From assembly GCA_020205615.1 (NCBI GenBank), contig CM035169.1, forward strand, positions 15,011,258 to 15,075,257: a stretch of 64,000 nucleotides of DNA, read 5' to 3'. The notes beneath the pieces are model-generated. The model was given only the letters and a program-made list of their open reading frames with translations, did no database searches and was not told the DNA's origin. Every line of letters starts with the position of its first letter. Position 1 is the first letter of the stretch. The stretch comes from Panax quinquefolius. Lineage: Eukaryota; Streptophyta; Magnoliopsida; Apiales; Araliaceae. Position numbers and translations under genes: made by a program. Below are positions 48,401 through 59,877 of the stretch, one piece after another.

Positions 48401-51400
48401 TTCAAATCTCATGAGTTTTTATAGGAAATTCAATTCTCTACAACTTTGCAGAAGAAAGTTTTTTTTTCAAATTCCAAACAAAAATTGACCAAATCCACAA
48501 ACGGACGATTTTACTGTGCTATAATCAAATTTCTATTAATAATTGTGTCCACCAACACACAAAACACGTGTTAAACATTTAATGCCACAAAATACTCTTC
48601 CTCCTCATATACTCATATATCCCACATTCATTGTAAAATATCATTGTTAATATATTATTAAAATAATATATTTAAATGAATTATTTTATCGTAAAAAGAT
48701 AAAATATTAATTTTCAACAATTGTCACATTAAAATTTTCTCCATCTATATCCTCATAAAATCAATATTTTCCTCATCATATAAATCAATAATTAATTATT
48801 CATAAATAATATTACGTAATCACATTATCGACAACCAAGCGCCTTCAGAAAGAGGGCTTTCCAATAAGAATTTCTTTTTTCTTGGTAGCAATTAGGTGAC
48901 CAAACCTCTCCTTAGATGTAACTTTCTAGACATTGCCAATAATGTTATCTAATAATATTATTCAGATAATATGAATTATTGCTTCGATAATGAAAAATAC
49001 CGTGTAATGACAATTATCAAACAACAAAGAATATAAAATATCAACGCATCAATTATTAACTCAATAAAATATCGAATAAGAATTATCGTAACCATTATTG
49101 AGTAGTGCCTTCTTACGTAAGAATCAATAATTGGTGCAATACCACGTACATCGTGTTTTAACCAACGGGTATTTTTTAACAAGATTAATTCAGAATAACC
49201 ACGCCAAGTTATTTTTAAACAACTTATATTTGTCGCTTTCTTCATCCAATCGCTTTCTCACATGGGGCCCATTATTCATGCATTGGTCAGTACTACCATC
49301 ATTTAATATTCCCCGATAAAGATTTAATATTCTCCGACAACAATGAATATTTTATAACCACTGCTTATTTTTGAAATATTTGCGATTTTACCCCTAACTA
49401 TCCACATTAATCAAATCAACCCTTACTATTTCAAAATAATAAATAGAGAAAATTAATTTCATTAATAATAAGTTGGGGTCTTACAACCTCCCTCCTTATG
49501 AAATTTCGTCCTCGAAATCGACGTACGTATTCTGTGTTTTCAAAAGGTAAGGATACCTCGCTTTCATTTCCGCTTTCCAATTCCTGTGTCATTTCTCTAT
49601 AAGATGATTCCTCCACAAAACTTTAACTTGTGGTATAACCTTTCAAGCGTAGGACATGCTCCTTCCTATCCAAGATCTTGACAGTACCTCTCTCATACGT
49701 TAAGTCTTCTATTATCTCGTCCTGGCTTCTAACTCTATAACGTGGTTCGGGTCTTTCATATATTTACGGGCATGAGATATGTGAAACACATTATGAACAC
49801 GAGACATACTTTGAGGTAACGCGAGTCTATAGGCTACATTTCCACTTCCGGTCAAGAATTTGAAATGGACCAATAAATCGTGGATCGAGCTTTCCTCTCT
49901 TCCCAAATCTTGTAACTCCCTTCCATGGAGCAACTCGCAACAATACACGATCCCCACACTAAATTCCACGCCCTTCGATGAAGATCCGCATAACTCTTTT
50001 GTCGATCTTGTGCCGCTTTGTATACGCTTGTCGAATCATTCGGATCTTTTCCGTAGTCATACGTATTCAACTCGGGTTCAACAAAAGTTGCTTCACCCAC
50101 CTCGTCCCAACATACTTGAGAGAATGACACTTTCGCCCATATAATGCTTCAAATGGAGCTACACCTATACTTGCCTCGATAAATGTTGTTGTAGGAGAAT
50201 TCCACCAATGGTAAATACTTATCCTAACCGCCTTGAAGTCTAGGACACGAGTCTTAATAAATCTTCAAGAGTTTGAATAGTCCTTTCGATTGTCCGTCTG
50301 CTTTGAGGATGGTATGCCGAATCAATCAGAATCTGCGCCCATAGCTTTTTGCAAGCTAACCCAAAATCTTGAAGTGAATCTTGGGTCACGATCCAAACTA
50401 TGGATACAGCATGCCATGCAACCTCACAATCTCATTCACGCATATACTAAGAAGACGCTCAAGTGAATAAGTCTCCGTGTCGGCAAGAAATGAGCGTGAC
50501 TTGGTTAATCTATCAACAATAATCCAAATAGCATTAATGCCCCGAGAAACCGTAGGAAGACCCGTAAACGAAATCCATGGTAATGTGTTCCCACTTCCAT
50601 TTCGAATCTCAAGTGGTTGCAATCGGACCCTTAGGTACTAGATGCTCCGCCTTTACACGCCGACAAGTTAAACACATCGAGATAAACTTTGCAATCTCTC
50701 TCTTCATATTGTTCCACCAAAATGTATGTCAAGATCACGATACATTTTAGTACTTCCAGATGGATTGCAAATGGTGTATCGTGTGCCTCCATCATAATCT
50801 TCAGACTTCAAATCGTGGTCGTTAGAACACAAAGTCTAGAGTGGACTCAAGTATTCCTTCTTCATCAATTCTCACTTCCTAATAGCTCTTCTTGTACTTT
50901 CTTCTTCATACGATCGTCCTGCCTGGGCTCGAGCAACCTTAACTTTTTCTATTAAAGTCGGCTCTATCGTATATACTTGACATCATCGCACTCGCTCCTC
51001 AAGATATGATCTTCTACTCAACGCGCACGGCTACCACGCTCACTTTTCGGGATGGTATCAATAGTGTGGTCGTAGTCTTTCAATAGCTCGAGCCAACGTC
51101 ATTGCCGCATGTTGAGTTCTTTTTTGAGTGAAGAAATATTTAAGGCTTTTATGGTCTCAATATATCTCCACTTTCTCCCCATATAGATAGTGCTCCATAT
51201 CTTTAATAGCGAAACAATCACCGCTAACTCTAGATCATGAGTAGGATAATTCCTCTCATACTCTTTAAGTTGTCATGCGGTATAGGCTATGACTTTCCCA
51301 CGCCGCATGAGAACACATCCTAACCCTTTGCTCAAGCATCGTTGAGATAACAAATCCATCCGAACCGAGATGGTATTGTTAGAACAAAAAAATAAGTCTC

Positions 51401-54400
51401 CTCTTAAGCTCTTGGAAACTCTTTTCGCATTCTTCGCCCCTAAACGAATTTTGTATCCTTCCGAAAGTTAATTGAGTTAATGGAGTAGCGATTCGAGAAA
51501 ACCTTCCACGAATCTCCGATAATAACCAAATAAGCCAAAAAGCTACGTGATTTCATACACCGACTTTTGTTGCTCTAACTTTGTATTGCTTCAATCTTCA
51601 CGGATCAACAGATACTCCATGTTTCGACACCACGCGCCCAAGGAATGCTACTTCCTCGCCGTAACTCGTATTTCTTCAATTTGGCATATAGTTTGTTTTC
51701 ACGAAGCCTTTGAGTACCAAATTTTAACAAATGGTGCTCATGATCTTCACGACTTTTGGAATATATAAGGATGTCATCAATAAAGACAACAACGAATCGA
51801 TCCAAATATTCCTTGAATACTCTTGGCTCATCATATCCATGAAAGCCGCAGGAGCATTAGTCAATCCGAAAGACATGACTAAGAATTCATAATGCCCATA
51901 CCGAGTTCTAGCGCCTTTTGGAATATCCTCGCCTCTAATCTTCACCGATGATATCCGAACTAAGATCGATTTTTGAAAGAATTGTGCCCTCAGAATCGGT
52001 CAAACAAGTCATCAATACGAGGTAGAGGATACCTATTCTTGATGGTGACATGGTTCAATTCCCGATAGTCAATACAAAAAGTCGCATACTCCCGCTTTTT
52101 TTTTTACAAATAAAACAGAGCACCCCAAGGAGATGTACTAGATTTAATGAAACCGATGTCCAACAATTCTTGTAGTTGACCTTTAACTCCTGAAGTTCAA
52201 TAGAGCCATTCGATATGGGGTTTTAGAAATAGGCTTTGTACCAGTTTCAAGATCAATAAAGAATTCAACTTCACGCTCGGGGGTAGACCGGAAGTTCTTC
52301 TGAAATACGTCGGAAAGTCAATAACAACAAGAATATTATTCAAATTTGACGTGTCTTTATTCAAATCCATAACATGGGCTAAGAAAGCTTGACATCCGCT
52401 TTTTTCAATAAACGAATAGCTTTATGATTAGATATGACAAAGATTGATTTTAATGGTTTAGTTACTTGAATTGCGTACAACAAAGTTGGTTAGGAATATG
52501 AAAACTAACAACCTTACGAAAAACAATCAATTTTGGCATGATGAGTAGTTAACCAATCAATCCCTAAAATCACATCAAAAGCAAGTATCTTTAAAGAGAT
52601 AAGGTCAACAGTAAGGTAATGGTGCCAACTTGAATCAAACAAGATTTATAAATGTTGGATGTGATGAAAGTTTCTCCTAAACTGAGTTTCCACAGATAGG
52701 TCAAAGTCTAATTTCTCCTGAGTCAAGTTTAAACGCTGAGCACACGCAGAGAGATAAATGAATGGGTAACTTAGATCAAGTAAGGTATAAACTTCGCAAG
52801 AATTTATAAATAGCTTAGCCCGTGATCACCTCGCTTGGGTTCCTCGCATTATGACCAAATACAAAAAACGCCTTTCCTAATCGCTGACTTTGACTTTTCC
52901 GGGATACTCTTTTGAGTCACCGTCCCCATTGAACTAGGTTTCGCTACTGTATAATCTCGAGTGATATGTCCTTCCTTTCCACAATTATAGCATACCTTGA
53001 ATCATTGTGGATATTTTGACCGATATGTCCTCTTTCCCGTGATTTAGCAAGATACGACCGGGTGGGTCGTTCTCTCCCTTAGAACCACATGGTCATCGTT
53101 AAAATCTCCTCTTTTAAAATCTCCTCCCGACTCGCTTTTCTATTTTCACGGCCATGATTACCACCAGTAGTGGTTACCATTTTTGTCCGTCTGCTTTTTC
53201 TCCGCCGGTTATCATTATTCTGCTTGATCGCTATCTCTCGTACGATCCTCGTTGTGGTCCTCAATGACCGTATTTCGTTATCTCGCTTCTAATAATTGAG
53301 CCTCGCTTACAACATCCGAATAGAGAGAAAGTTTATGAGAAATGAGATATCGACGTACGCCGGGTTTCAAACCTCTAAGAAACATCCGCGCCATACACGC
53401 TCCTCATTCTCCACCAAATGAGGTGCAAACCGGATAACTCGCAAACTTTGCCTCGCATCGAGACACCGCTATGTTGTTTTTGCTTCTAACTCACGAACTC
53501 CACTTCCTTCATACGACGAACACTTTCGTGAAAGTATTTGTCATTAAATAGTTTCAAACGCTTCCCAAGACACGCCGAAAAGCGGCTTAGATGGGTACGC
53601 TTCACGATTCTCCCACCAAGAATCCGCCGCCACTTTAACATAAAGGTGGCGAATGGAACCTTCGTTCTCCGCATCCCAAGACATCGAATATCTTGTAATT
53701 TGCTTGACCCATGTTTCCACCATGATCGGATCCGCTTTCCTTAAATTCGTGGTCCCAACTCTTCAATCGCTTCACGTGACAACCCGTGAATTGCTATCAT
53801 TTCTCCTCAGATTTTGAACACGAGTCTCCTCGTCTGATTTTGCATGAATCGCAAAAAGCTTCTAAACATCCCCTCGCTCATCATCTCGCCGCATGGTGTT
53901 GTTCACAGGAGAGAACATCACCACTTGTTGCACGCTTCTCCTCGTTGGTGAGTACATGCGTCCACTATGCCTCATTTCCATTGTTAATATTCTCACGACA
54001 TTCTCAAATACCGCCATAAAACAAGGGTTAATTAAGGAAATTAATATATCACATAATATTCTTATATACTCGACTAACTAAAAAATAAGCTTAGTAGACA
54101 CACTAGCAAAGGATTTACTCTGCGCCTCCCTCCTAGTTCTATTCCCCGATCTCACCCGGAGATCATATCCCTAAGCTCGATACCAACCGCGACGCCCCCA
54201 AAATAGTATACATCACCCATTCTCGAAGTCACAATACATGATACGTAAACAACTACAACTTTATTATTACAACAAGAAATCTGTGAGTTTGAATACAAAT
54301 ATTATCTTCTGATAATATCTATACTCAAATAAATCCTCATCGCATTTATCGATACATTATTTTACAAAATGGTGAGGACTACTAAACAATTCTTTCTAAA

Positions 54401-57400
54401 ACCTTCATTCCATACCCCACTCAGTACTTTCGCTTATATTCTCGCCTCCCGAGAAAAAATGGAACAAAAAGGAAAAGGGTGAGCTCAACTAGCCTAAGAA
54501 AGAATATTATGACTAAGATAATATACAACAAATTACCGTTAGTCTTCAATGGGAAAAATCTAATAGTAATACAATAGACAACAAATTTTAAATCAATATT
54601 CGCAATGAAATAATAATTCATTAAGAAGAGTTAAGTAGAGAATGCAAACTACTATCTTCTATGTATGAATTTAAAAGTTCATCGTCCATCTTTTATCCCC
54701 GTAACATCAATCAATATACATCCTGAATCAAATATTCATCTCGCACACTACAGTGCCAAAGAGATATTCATCACTTGGTCATGTTCATCTAAACACTGAT
54801 CATCTTTGCACTACTACCAAAGATATTCTTCAGAATCATTCATCTTTGCACTACAGTGCCAAAGATATTCAATAATATCATCATTTAAGACCGAGGATGA
54901 TGAAAAATATTTTTAAAGAAACGAATCCAAAGAAACAAAATGACAAGGATTAAGGATTAAGGATTCGTATTTTTTGTTTTTCCATGTTCAAAAAATACCT
55001 CAAAATAATCATAGTGGTGTAAAATTCAAGAATGATCAAAACATGGATACAATCAATGCTAGTATCCGTATTAGATATTTTGGACAAAAAGAAGAAATTT
55101 TATTTTTCGTGAATAGTGTCAGATATCGTGAATAGTCGTGAATAGTAACTCTCACACCAAAAAGATAGAAATTCCACAAAAACATCTTCACGCTTCATGA
55201 ATAATAAGAATCGTGAATAAGAATCAGAATAATAAGAACTCGTGAATAAGAACTCATGAATAATAGTAACCTGATATGAAAAAGTTCCAAATTTGATAAA
55301 AAAGTTCTAACCAATATTTCAAAGATAATGATATTGAAGAAATAATATCATTTGAGAAGAAAATAACATCCTTTACCTCGAAAGATTAAGACTTCTAAAT
55401 TTGGAATACCGAGTATAAAGGTCAAGGAACTTGCACCGCCTAACAATACTCAAAGTATACTCACAATAATACGCCAATATATGAGAGAGAAATAGAGAGA
55501 AACTTCAGCTTTACGGTGTTTTTCAATTCTAACCCAAGACCCTATTTATAGGAAAATGCTTGTAACACCAAAGCGTAAAATTGAATATAATATTAATATA
55601 TTTTCACATTTTTTTAGCCCACCTTAGACAACTGATCTCAGCCCATTTGAATCACATGTGAGGCCAACTTAGTTGCAAAAAAAACGTTTTTCTCAAAATA
55701 ATTAACTAAAACTCCCAAAAATTAATTATTTTAACTTTGGAACTTCAATAATTCATAATAAATAGCCCTTTTATCAGAAAAATTCAAATCTCGCTTTTTT
55801 TATAGGAAATTCAATTCTCTACAACTTTGCGAAGAAAGTTTTTTCAAATTCCAAATGTAAATTGACCAAATCCACAACCAAGCGATTTTATGTGCTATAA
55901 TCAAATTTCTATTAATAATTGTGTCCACCAACACACAAAACATGTGTTAAATATTTAATGCCACAAAAATACTCTTCCTCCTCATATACTCATATATCCC
56001 ACATTCATTGTAAAAAATATCATTGTTAATATATTATTAAAATAATATATTTAAATGAATTATTTTATCGTAAAAGATAAAATATTAATTTTCAACAATT
56101 GTCACATTAAAAATTTTCTCCATCTATATCCTCATAAAATCAATATTTTTCTCATCATATAAATCAATAATTAATTATTCATAAATAATATTATAGAATC
56201 ACATTATTGACAACCGCATAGCTCCTGTGAGAGAGGGGGCTTTCAATAAGAATTTCTTCATCAAGCGCAATTAGGTGACCAAACCTCTCCTTAGATGTAA
56301 CTTTCTAGACATTGCCAATAATGTTATCTAATAATATTATTCAGATAATATGAATTATTGCTTCGATAATGAAAAATATTGTGTAATGACAATTATTAAA
56401 ACAACAATGAATATAAAATATATCAACGCAGCAATTATTAACTCAATAAAATATCGAATAAGAATTATCGTAACCATTATTGAAAGTAGTGTCTTCTTCG
56501 TAAGAATCAATAATTGGTGCAATACCGCAAAGCTACCTTGTTTTTAACCACCGGGTATTTTAACAAAGATAATCTAATAATAACCACGCCGTTATTTTTA
56601 AACAACTTATATTTGTCGCTTTCTTCATCCAATCGCTTCACATGGGGCCCATTATGGTCATTTTGCTTTGCATTAATATTTAATATTCCCCGACAAAGCA
56701 TTTAATATTCTCCGACAACAATGAATATTTTATAACCACTTGCTTATTTTGAAATATTTATGATTTTTACCCCTAACTATCCACATTAATCAAATCAACC
56801 CTTACTATTTCAAAATAATAAATAGAGAAAATTAAATTTCATTAATAATAAGTTGGGGTCTTACACCCATCCCTCATCTTTATAACTCTACCCTCATCTT
56901 GCCAAAGATCATCTTTGTTTACTCCATGATCGGCACTCGTCGCCGCCACCCGCTTTTTGTCATCTGCAGGTCAGGTTATCGTCCCGCCCATCGCCACCAT
57001 CATCGCCATTTCTCACATCGAATTCCTTAGCTCGAGCTTTCGGCCTCCACCGGACTTTCATCGCCTCTTTGTTGCTCAATTACTTCAAGTAGGCCAAGGA
57101 GGCCATGCCCGCAAGCAGGAAATGATGATGAAGTAAGATGTGCCGGGTCTTGGGCTAAACATTGATTACCTTGATTAAAAGCGCGTGCTCTGTTTCATAA
57201 TTTTTTAAAGTGCAAATTGGTAGCCAAATATTCATACTAAGGTAACCAATTCATGTTATTAGGTTACCAATTTATTTTGAATGTGATGTAGTTTGGTAGC
57301 ACAAACCGCCAAGTAGTTGGTTGTCAAATTTTTATACCAAAATAACTAAACCTTTATAACAAGGTAACCAATCTACCTCCACACCGCAGATATGAATTGG

Positions 57401-59330
57401 TTACCTTGGTTTGAAAGTTTGGCAACCAACGGCTTGAAGGTTTGGCTACCAACTGCATCACATTCAAAATAAATTGGTAACTTAATAAACTGAATTGATT
57501 AATTTGGTATGAAGGTTTGGCTACCCACTGCATGAAGGTTTGGCTAGCCTCACCCAAATCTACCCAATCAAATTCCTTAACCAACAACCCCACCATTTCT
57601 CTTTCCTCAAATCTCTTCCCCACCACCCCATTCTTTCTCTCCTCCACCACCTCCACCACTCCTTCCACCTCCCAACCCACCACCACCTTCCTTCGACCTC
57701 CTCGCAAACCCATCTCGCCGCCTAAAACTTCCGTGAGCCAACAAGAAGAAACCCACCGCCTCTAATTGCACTTCACGGCCATACACCGCCATCAAGTCAC
57801 GGCCACGACTTCTTCTTCGAGGTCTATTATCGATTATGCTTCTTCTCGATTGCTCCTTTGTTACTGATTACAATGATCTATGAAGTTTCCTTTTTTGTTC
57901 TTCGCCGATTCAAAATCATGCGACGTGATTTTTGAATTTTTTCGTTATTTTGTAATCTGTCAAATTAAGTGGAGTTGTTTTCTCCTTGAATTAAGGGATT
58001 TGTATTTTGTTGGATTGATACAATGACGTGTTTTACAGACTATTGTTGATATTATTATACATTATTGCACTGTTAATATAATTATTTAGTTGATGCACTT
58101 TTCATGTAAAGGACCCTTTTTTTTATGCCTATTTTAATAGCAATTCGCAAAAGGCCCATTTTTTTTTTTGTGGCTTTAGGCCTTGAAAAACTCAGGGCCA
58201 GCCCTGCGAAGTATAGATACATCCATGGTCTCTTTAATTATTACCTGTTTTTCACAACTCAACTCCTTTCGTGATGGTGGCCTCATACTGTAGTCGATCT
58301 GATCCTTTCCTTCCATTTCTAACCTGAAGTACATGATGATGAAGATATATATCGGCTTCTTTATATGCATACATAAATGGAGAATTACTTGTATTTAACT
58401 ATTTATAGATCAAGAACATGCATGTGCGTGGTATATATATAAAAGACTATATACTACTATAACTATAACTCTGATTGAGCCTTGATGTATATATGTTATA
58501 TACTACTATCAACCATAACTGATTTCTAATCAAGAATTAAATTATAAAAAGAAAAGATGGAAGAATAATTAAGCATGTTGTTAACGCCAAAATCTTTCTC
58601 CACGTCCCAATCACCAAGACGCGTCCGATATCCTGCACAGTTCAACAAGTCAACACCAAAAGCTTGACGGCTTGACCGTCGGGGGTTAGCTCCGGCGTGA
58701 GAGTCAGTATCGGCGATCACAAGGTTAACAATGGAGGGAAAATAATATCTAATGTCTGAGAGAGAATAATAATATGATTGTGTGTAATGTTTTGTTACCT
58801 ACCTCTTTTGTGATCCTAGCCCCATACATACTCCAATCCCGATTTACCGTGCCACCCATCACCTCCTGACACCTTTTTCCCTACTCCCGGTCATTTCAAA
58901 TTAGAAAGTATGTAGCCTCTTTCCTTCTCTTTCTTCGCTACCACTCTTTTGCCACCATCATCATCCGAGTCCCATCCTCATTAATGCCATGCGAGAAAGG
59001 TGGCGATATAAGAATCAACTATCATTTAAGATAATGATTCTGGCCAAAGTTGGGTTAAGTACAATTTGTATAATGGGCCAATTCAATGACTAAGCCCAAA
59101 TAACGAAAATGACCCAAAAATACCTGGATCCAACCGAAAGGACCTAACGAAATAATCAAGTAATTGGGCAAAATCATTCGGACCAATCGCATGAAAATAA
59201 CATAATCCAAGGGAGGTTTTCATTAAATTAAATGCAAATTAATAAAAAAAGGATTATAAATTTCAACACATGTGATATGATTTGAGCTTCAAACCAACCG
59301 ACTATATACTATATATACTTTTATCAATTT

Positions 59331-59392
<62 letters not shown>

Positions 59393-59698
59393 AACAGATG
59401 AAAGTAAATGTATTACATAGCCGTATATATGATCTCCTCAGCAGATCAAATTCAACAATATTAACTCTACGTACGTACCTTAATACAAGTATTCTAAAAA
59501 TTAATTGAATTTAGTTATCGAACTAATATATATTTGAAATTAACATTTCATCGATCAAAAGTTAACAAACAATATGGAAGGGATATATTGAAATTTCACC
59601 TTGGAATGATCTTCTTCATCACAATTAGATTCACTCCTTTTTTCTTCCTTCACTGCACCTCCAATAGCACAATTTGATTTTCTCAAAGTAGACTCCAT
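43614..59698 (-). CDS. WRKY72: Group IIb WRKY transcription factor, WRKY72-like
   Basis: Coding exons on the minus strand: 59600-59698, 44845-45402 and 43614-44534; both introns are GT-AG, all phases 0, 525 residues plus TAG. Exon 1 gives [14 protein letters not shown]. Exon 2 starts [20 protein letters not shown], the leucine-zipper-like coiled coil of group IIb, then [12 protein letters not shown] and a Lys-rich segment near the domain ([18 protein letters not shown]). Exon 3 holds the domain: [11 protein letters not shown] then [16 protein letters not shown], the C2H2 zinc ligands (C-x5-C, x23, HNH), then [17 protein letters not shown] and a C-terminal [20 protein letters not shown], both typical of the WRKY72/61/9 clade. 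The family binds W-boxes (TTGACY) in the nucleus and acts in defence and stress responses. The core heptapeptide is WRKYGRE, not WRKYGQK, so binding may be altered. Intron 1 is 14.2 kb because of inserted transposons. Confidence 0.88.
44535..44844 (-). other. WRKY intron 2
   Basis: Donor ACG/GTGAGC at 44845/44844 and acceptor CTCTAG/ATGAATG at 44535/44534, 310 bases, phase 0, placed between CDTPT and MNDGC. No intron follows at the VQRC position (here IQRC), where group IIa and IIb genes usually carry one. Confidence 0.8.
45457..45493. repeat. (TA)n microsatellite
   Basis: About 18 TA units close to the acceptor of WRKY exon 2. Confidence 0.9.
46416..46496 (+). pseudogene. N-terminal fragment of a hAT transposase
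   Basis: ATG at 46416 opens 26 codons, [17 protein letters not shown]..., ending in TGA. The Met-x-x-x-Lys-Tyr-x-Ser-Gly plus Lys-rich start is characteristic of plant hAT transposases with a TTF zinc finger. The rest of the gene is not visible on either side of element C. It supports the surrounding region being a hAT remnant. Confidence 0.45.
46799..49485 (-). repeat. 3' LTR of C
   Basis: From TGTGACGCCCCC to GGGGTCTTACA in the plus-strand view. Contains the minus-strand TATA box 48158-48165 and the ACTATTCACGA block (about 47735-47885). Colinear with 54188-56865 throughout, with small scattered differences and indels. Confidence 0.93.
49486..49498 (-). other. Polypurine tract of C
   Basis: The plus strand reads ACCTCCCTCCTTA, so the minus strand has TAAGGAGGGAGGT directly before the LTR start. 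Confidence 0.85.
49499..52830 (-). pseudogene. pol of chromovirus C, broken
   Basis: Reading right to left on the minus strand: protease region near 52760-52800 (TYLLD-type, decayed), a Gly-Ile-Asp-Trp-Leu-Thr-Thr segment near 52545-52565, RT about 51600-52150 with [15 protein letters not shown] (51755-51800), RNase H about 51050-51450, integrase about 50050-50780 (its catalytic core includes [20 protein letters not shown] and a downstream RLTKS), then [10 protein letters not shown] (about 49780-49810), and a chromodomain-like tail near 49560-49620. Frameshifts and stops break it into pieces of at most about 90 codons. Confidence 0.85.
52831..54020 (-). pseudogene. gag of chromovirus C, broken
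   Basis: Minus-strand gag: a knuckle-like [10 protein letters not shown] (about 52965-52995), a Lys/Arg-rich linker (53079-53264), the capsid-like part (53400-53760) including [12 protein letters not shown], and the N-terminal part up to a probable start near 54015. Decayed in the same way as the gag copies of A, B and D. Confidence 0.78.
54175..54187 (-). other. Primer binding site of C
   Basis: The plus strand reads AGCTCGATACCAAC, so the minus strand has TGGTATCGAGCT, the initiator Met tRNA type with CAGAGC shortened to CGAGC. Confidence 0.75.
54188..56865 (-). repeat. 5' LTR of C
   Basis: Plus-strand view runs from CGCGACGCCCCC (the other LTR has TGTGACGCCCCC) to GGGGTCTTACA at 56865. 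Minus-strand TATA box at 55543-55550. Confidence 0.92.
57219..57526. repeat. Large palindrome (foldback) in WRKY intron 1
   Basis: Left arm 57219-57300 (GGTAGCCAAATATTCATACT ... GTTTGGTAGC) is nearly the reverse complement of the right arm 57445-57526. The 144-base spacer is also imperfectly self-complementary (GTTGGTTGTCAAATTT versus its partner near 57411-57432, and GGTAACCAAT versus ATTGGTTACC). An RNA copy would fold into a long hairpin of about 300 bases. No protein is encoded across it. Confidence 0.85.
57517..57765 (+). other. Open stretch rich in Ser, Thr and Pro, unassigned
   Basis: An 82-codon open frame just after the palindrome. The DNA is C-rich and unlike its AT-rich surroundings. 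The peptide ([20 protein letters not shown] and on) is rich in hydroxylated residues and poor in acidic ones, like a plastid transit peptide, but it ends without a mature domain. It could be a captured exon fragment of a plastid protein gene or chance low-complexity DNA. Confidence 0.25.
58215..59599. other. Distal part of WRKY intron 1
   Basis: Host intron sequence between the hAT end and WRKY exon 1. A minus-strand open stretch at 58526-58720 has higher GC than its surroundings but no motif I recognise. A stretch at about 58246-58333 has an acceptor-like CTTCAG and a donor-like CAG/GTAATA on the minus strand; it is not needed to join exons 1 and 2, whose phases already agree, and one of its frames contains a stop. 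Confidence 0.4.
59335..59390. repeat. (TA)n microsatellite
   Basis: About 27 consecutive TA units in WRKY intron 1, near exon 1. Confidence 0.9.
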
Positions 59699-59868
59699 CT
59701 TTCTTTCTCTCTCTCTGTCTAAACAAGGCTTGTGTTCTTATAATCAGATCGAGCACCACCAGAAATTACCTCCTTTAAACTAACTATTTCAAACTTGCTG
59801 GCTACACCGTACGTACCGACCGATATATCAAATACACAATGTCAATGCCCCAATTGCAAGTCATATTA

Positions 59869-59877
59869 TTTTATATA
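59869..59877 (-). promoter_or_regulatory. Possible TATA box of the WRKY gene
   Basis: The minus strand reads ATGTATATAAAATAATATG, 170 bases before the start codon; a CT-rich leader (59700-59720) follows. Another TATATAAG at 60228-60237 is a less likely alternative because it would leave a leader of about 500 bases. Confidence 0.35.

Larger units (their letters stand above)
46799..56865 (-). mobile_element. Chromovirus C, structurally complete, in WRKY intron 1
   Basis: Both LTRs are full length (46799-49485, 2687 bases; 54188-56865, 2678 bases) and frame a 4.7 kb body with primer binding site and polypurine tract. The target duplication CCCAT is present at 46794-46798 and 56866-56870. It lies in the same orientation as the WRKY gene, so its LTR promoters (TATA at 48158-48165 and 55543-55550, minus) and poly(A) signals would act on the same strand as the host transcript. 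The reading frames are interrupted. Of all elements here it is the least rearranged, so probably the youngest. Confidence 0.93.
45956..58206 (+). mobile_element. Probable hAT remnant in WRKY intron 1, itself split by chromovirus C
   Basis: The right end, read on the minus strand, is CAGGGCTGGCCCTGAG, typical of plant hAT inverted repeats, ending at 58206 and followed by CGAAGTAT (58207-58214). On the left, CAGCATCGGCCTCAAG starts at 45958 and is preceded two bases away by CGAAGTAA (45948-45955). A short transposase-like N-terminal peptide lies at 46416-46496. Without C, the element would be about 2.2 kb. The left inverted repeat is degraded and the duplication is imperfect (7 of 8), so the call is tentative. 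Confidence 0.5.

Noticed and set aside
58246..58333. Extra WRKY exon between exons 1 and 2
   Set aside because: Splice-like borders exist, but exons 1 and 2 already join in phase 0, and including this 88-base piece would break the frame.
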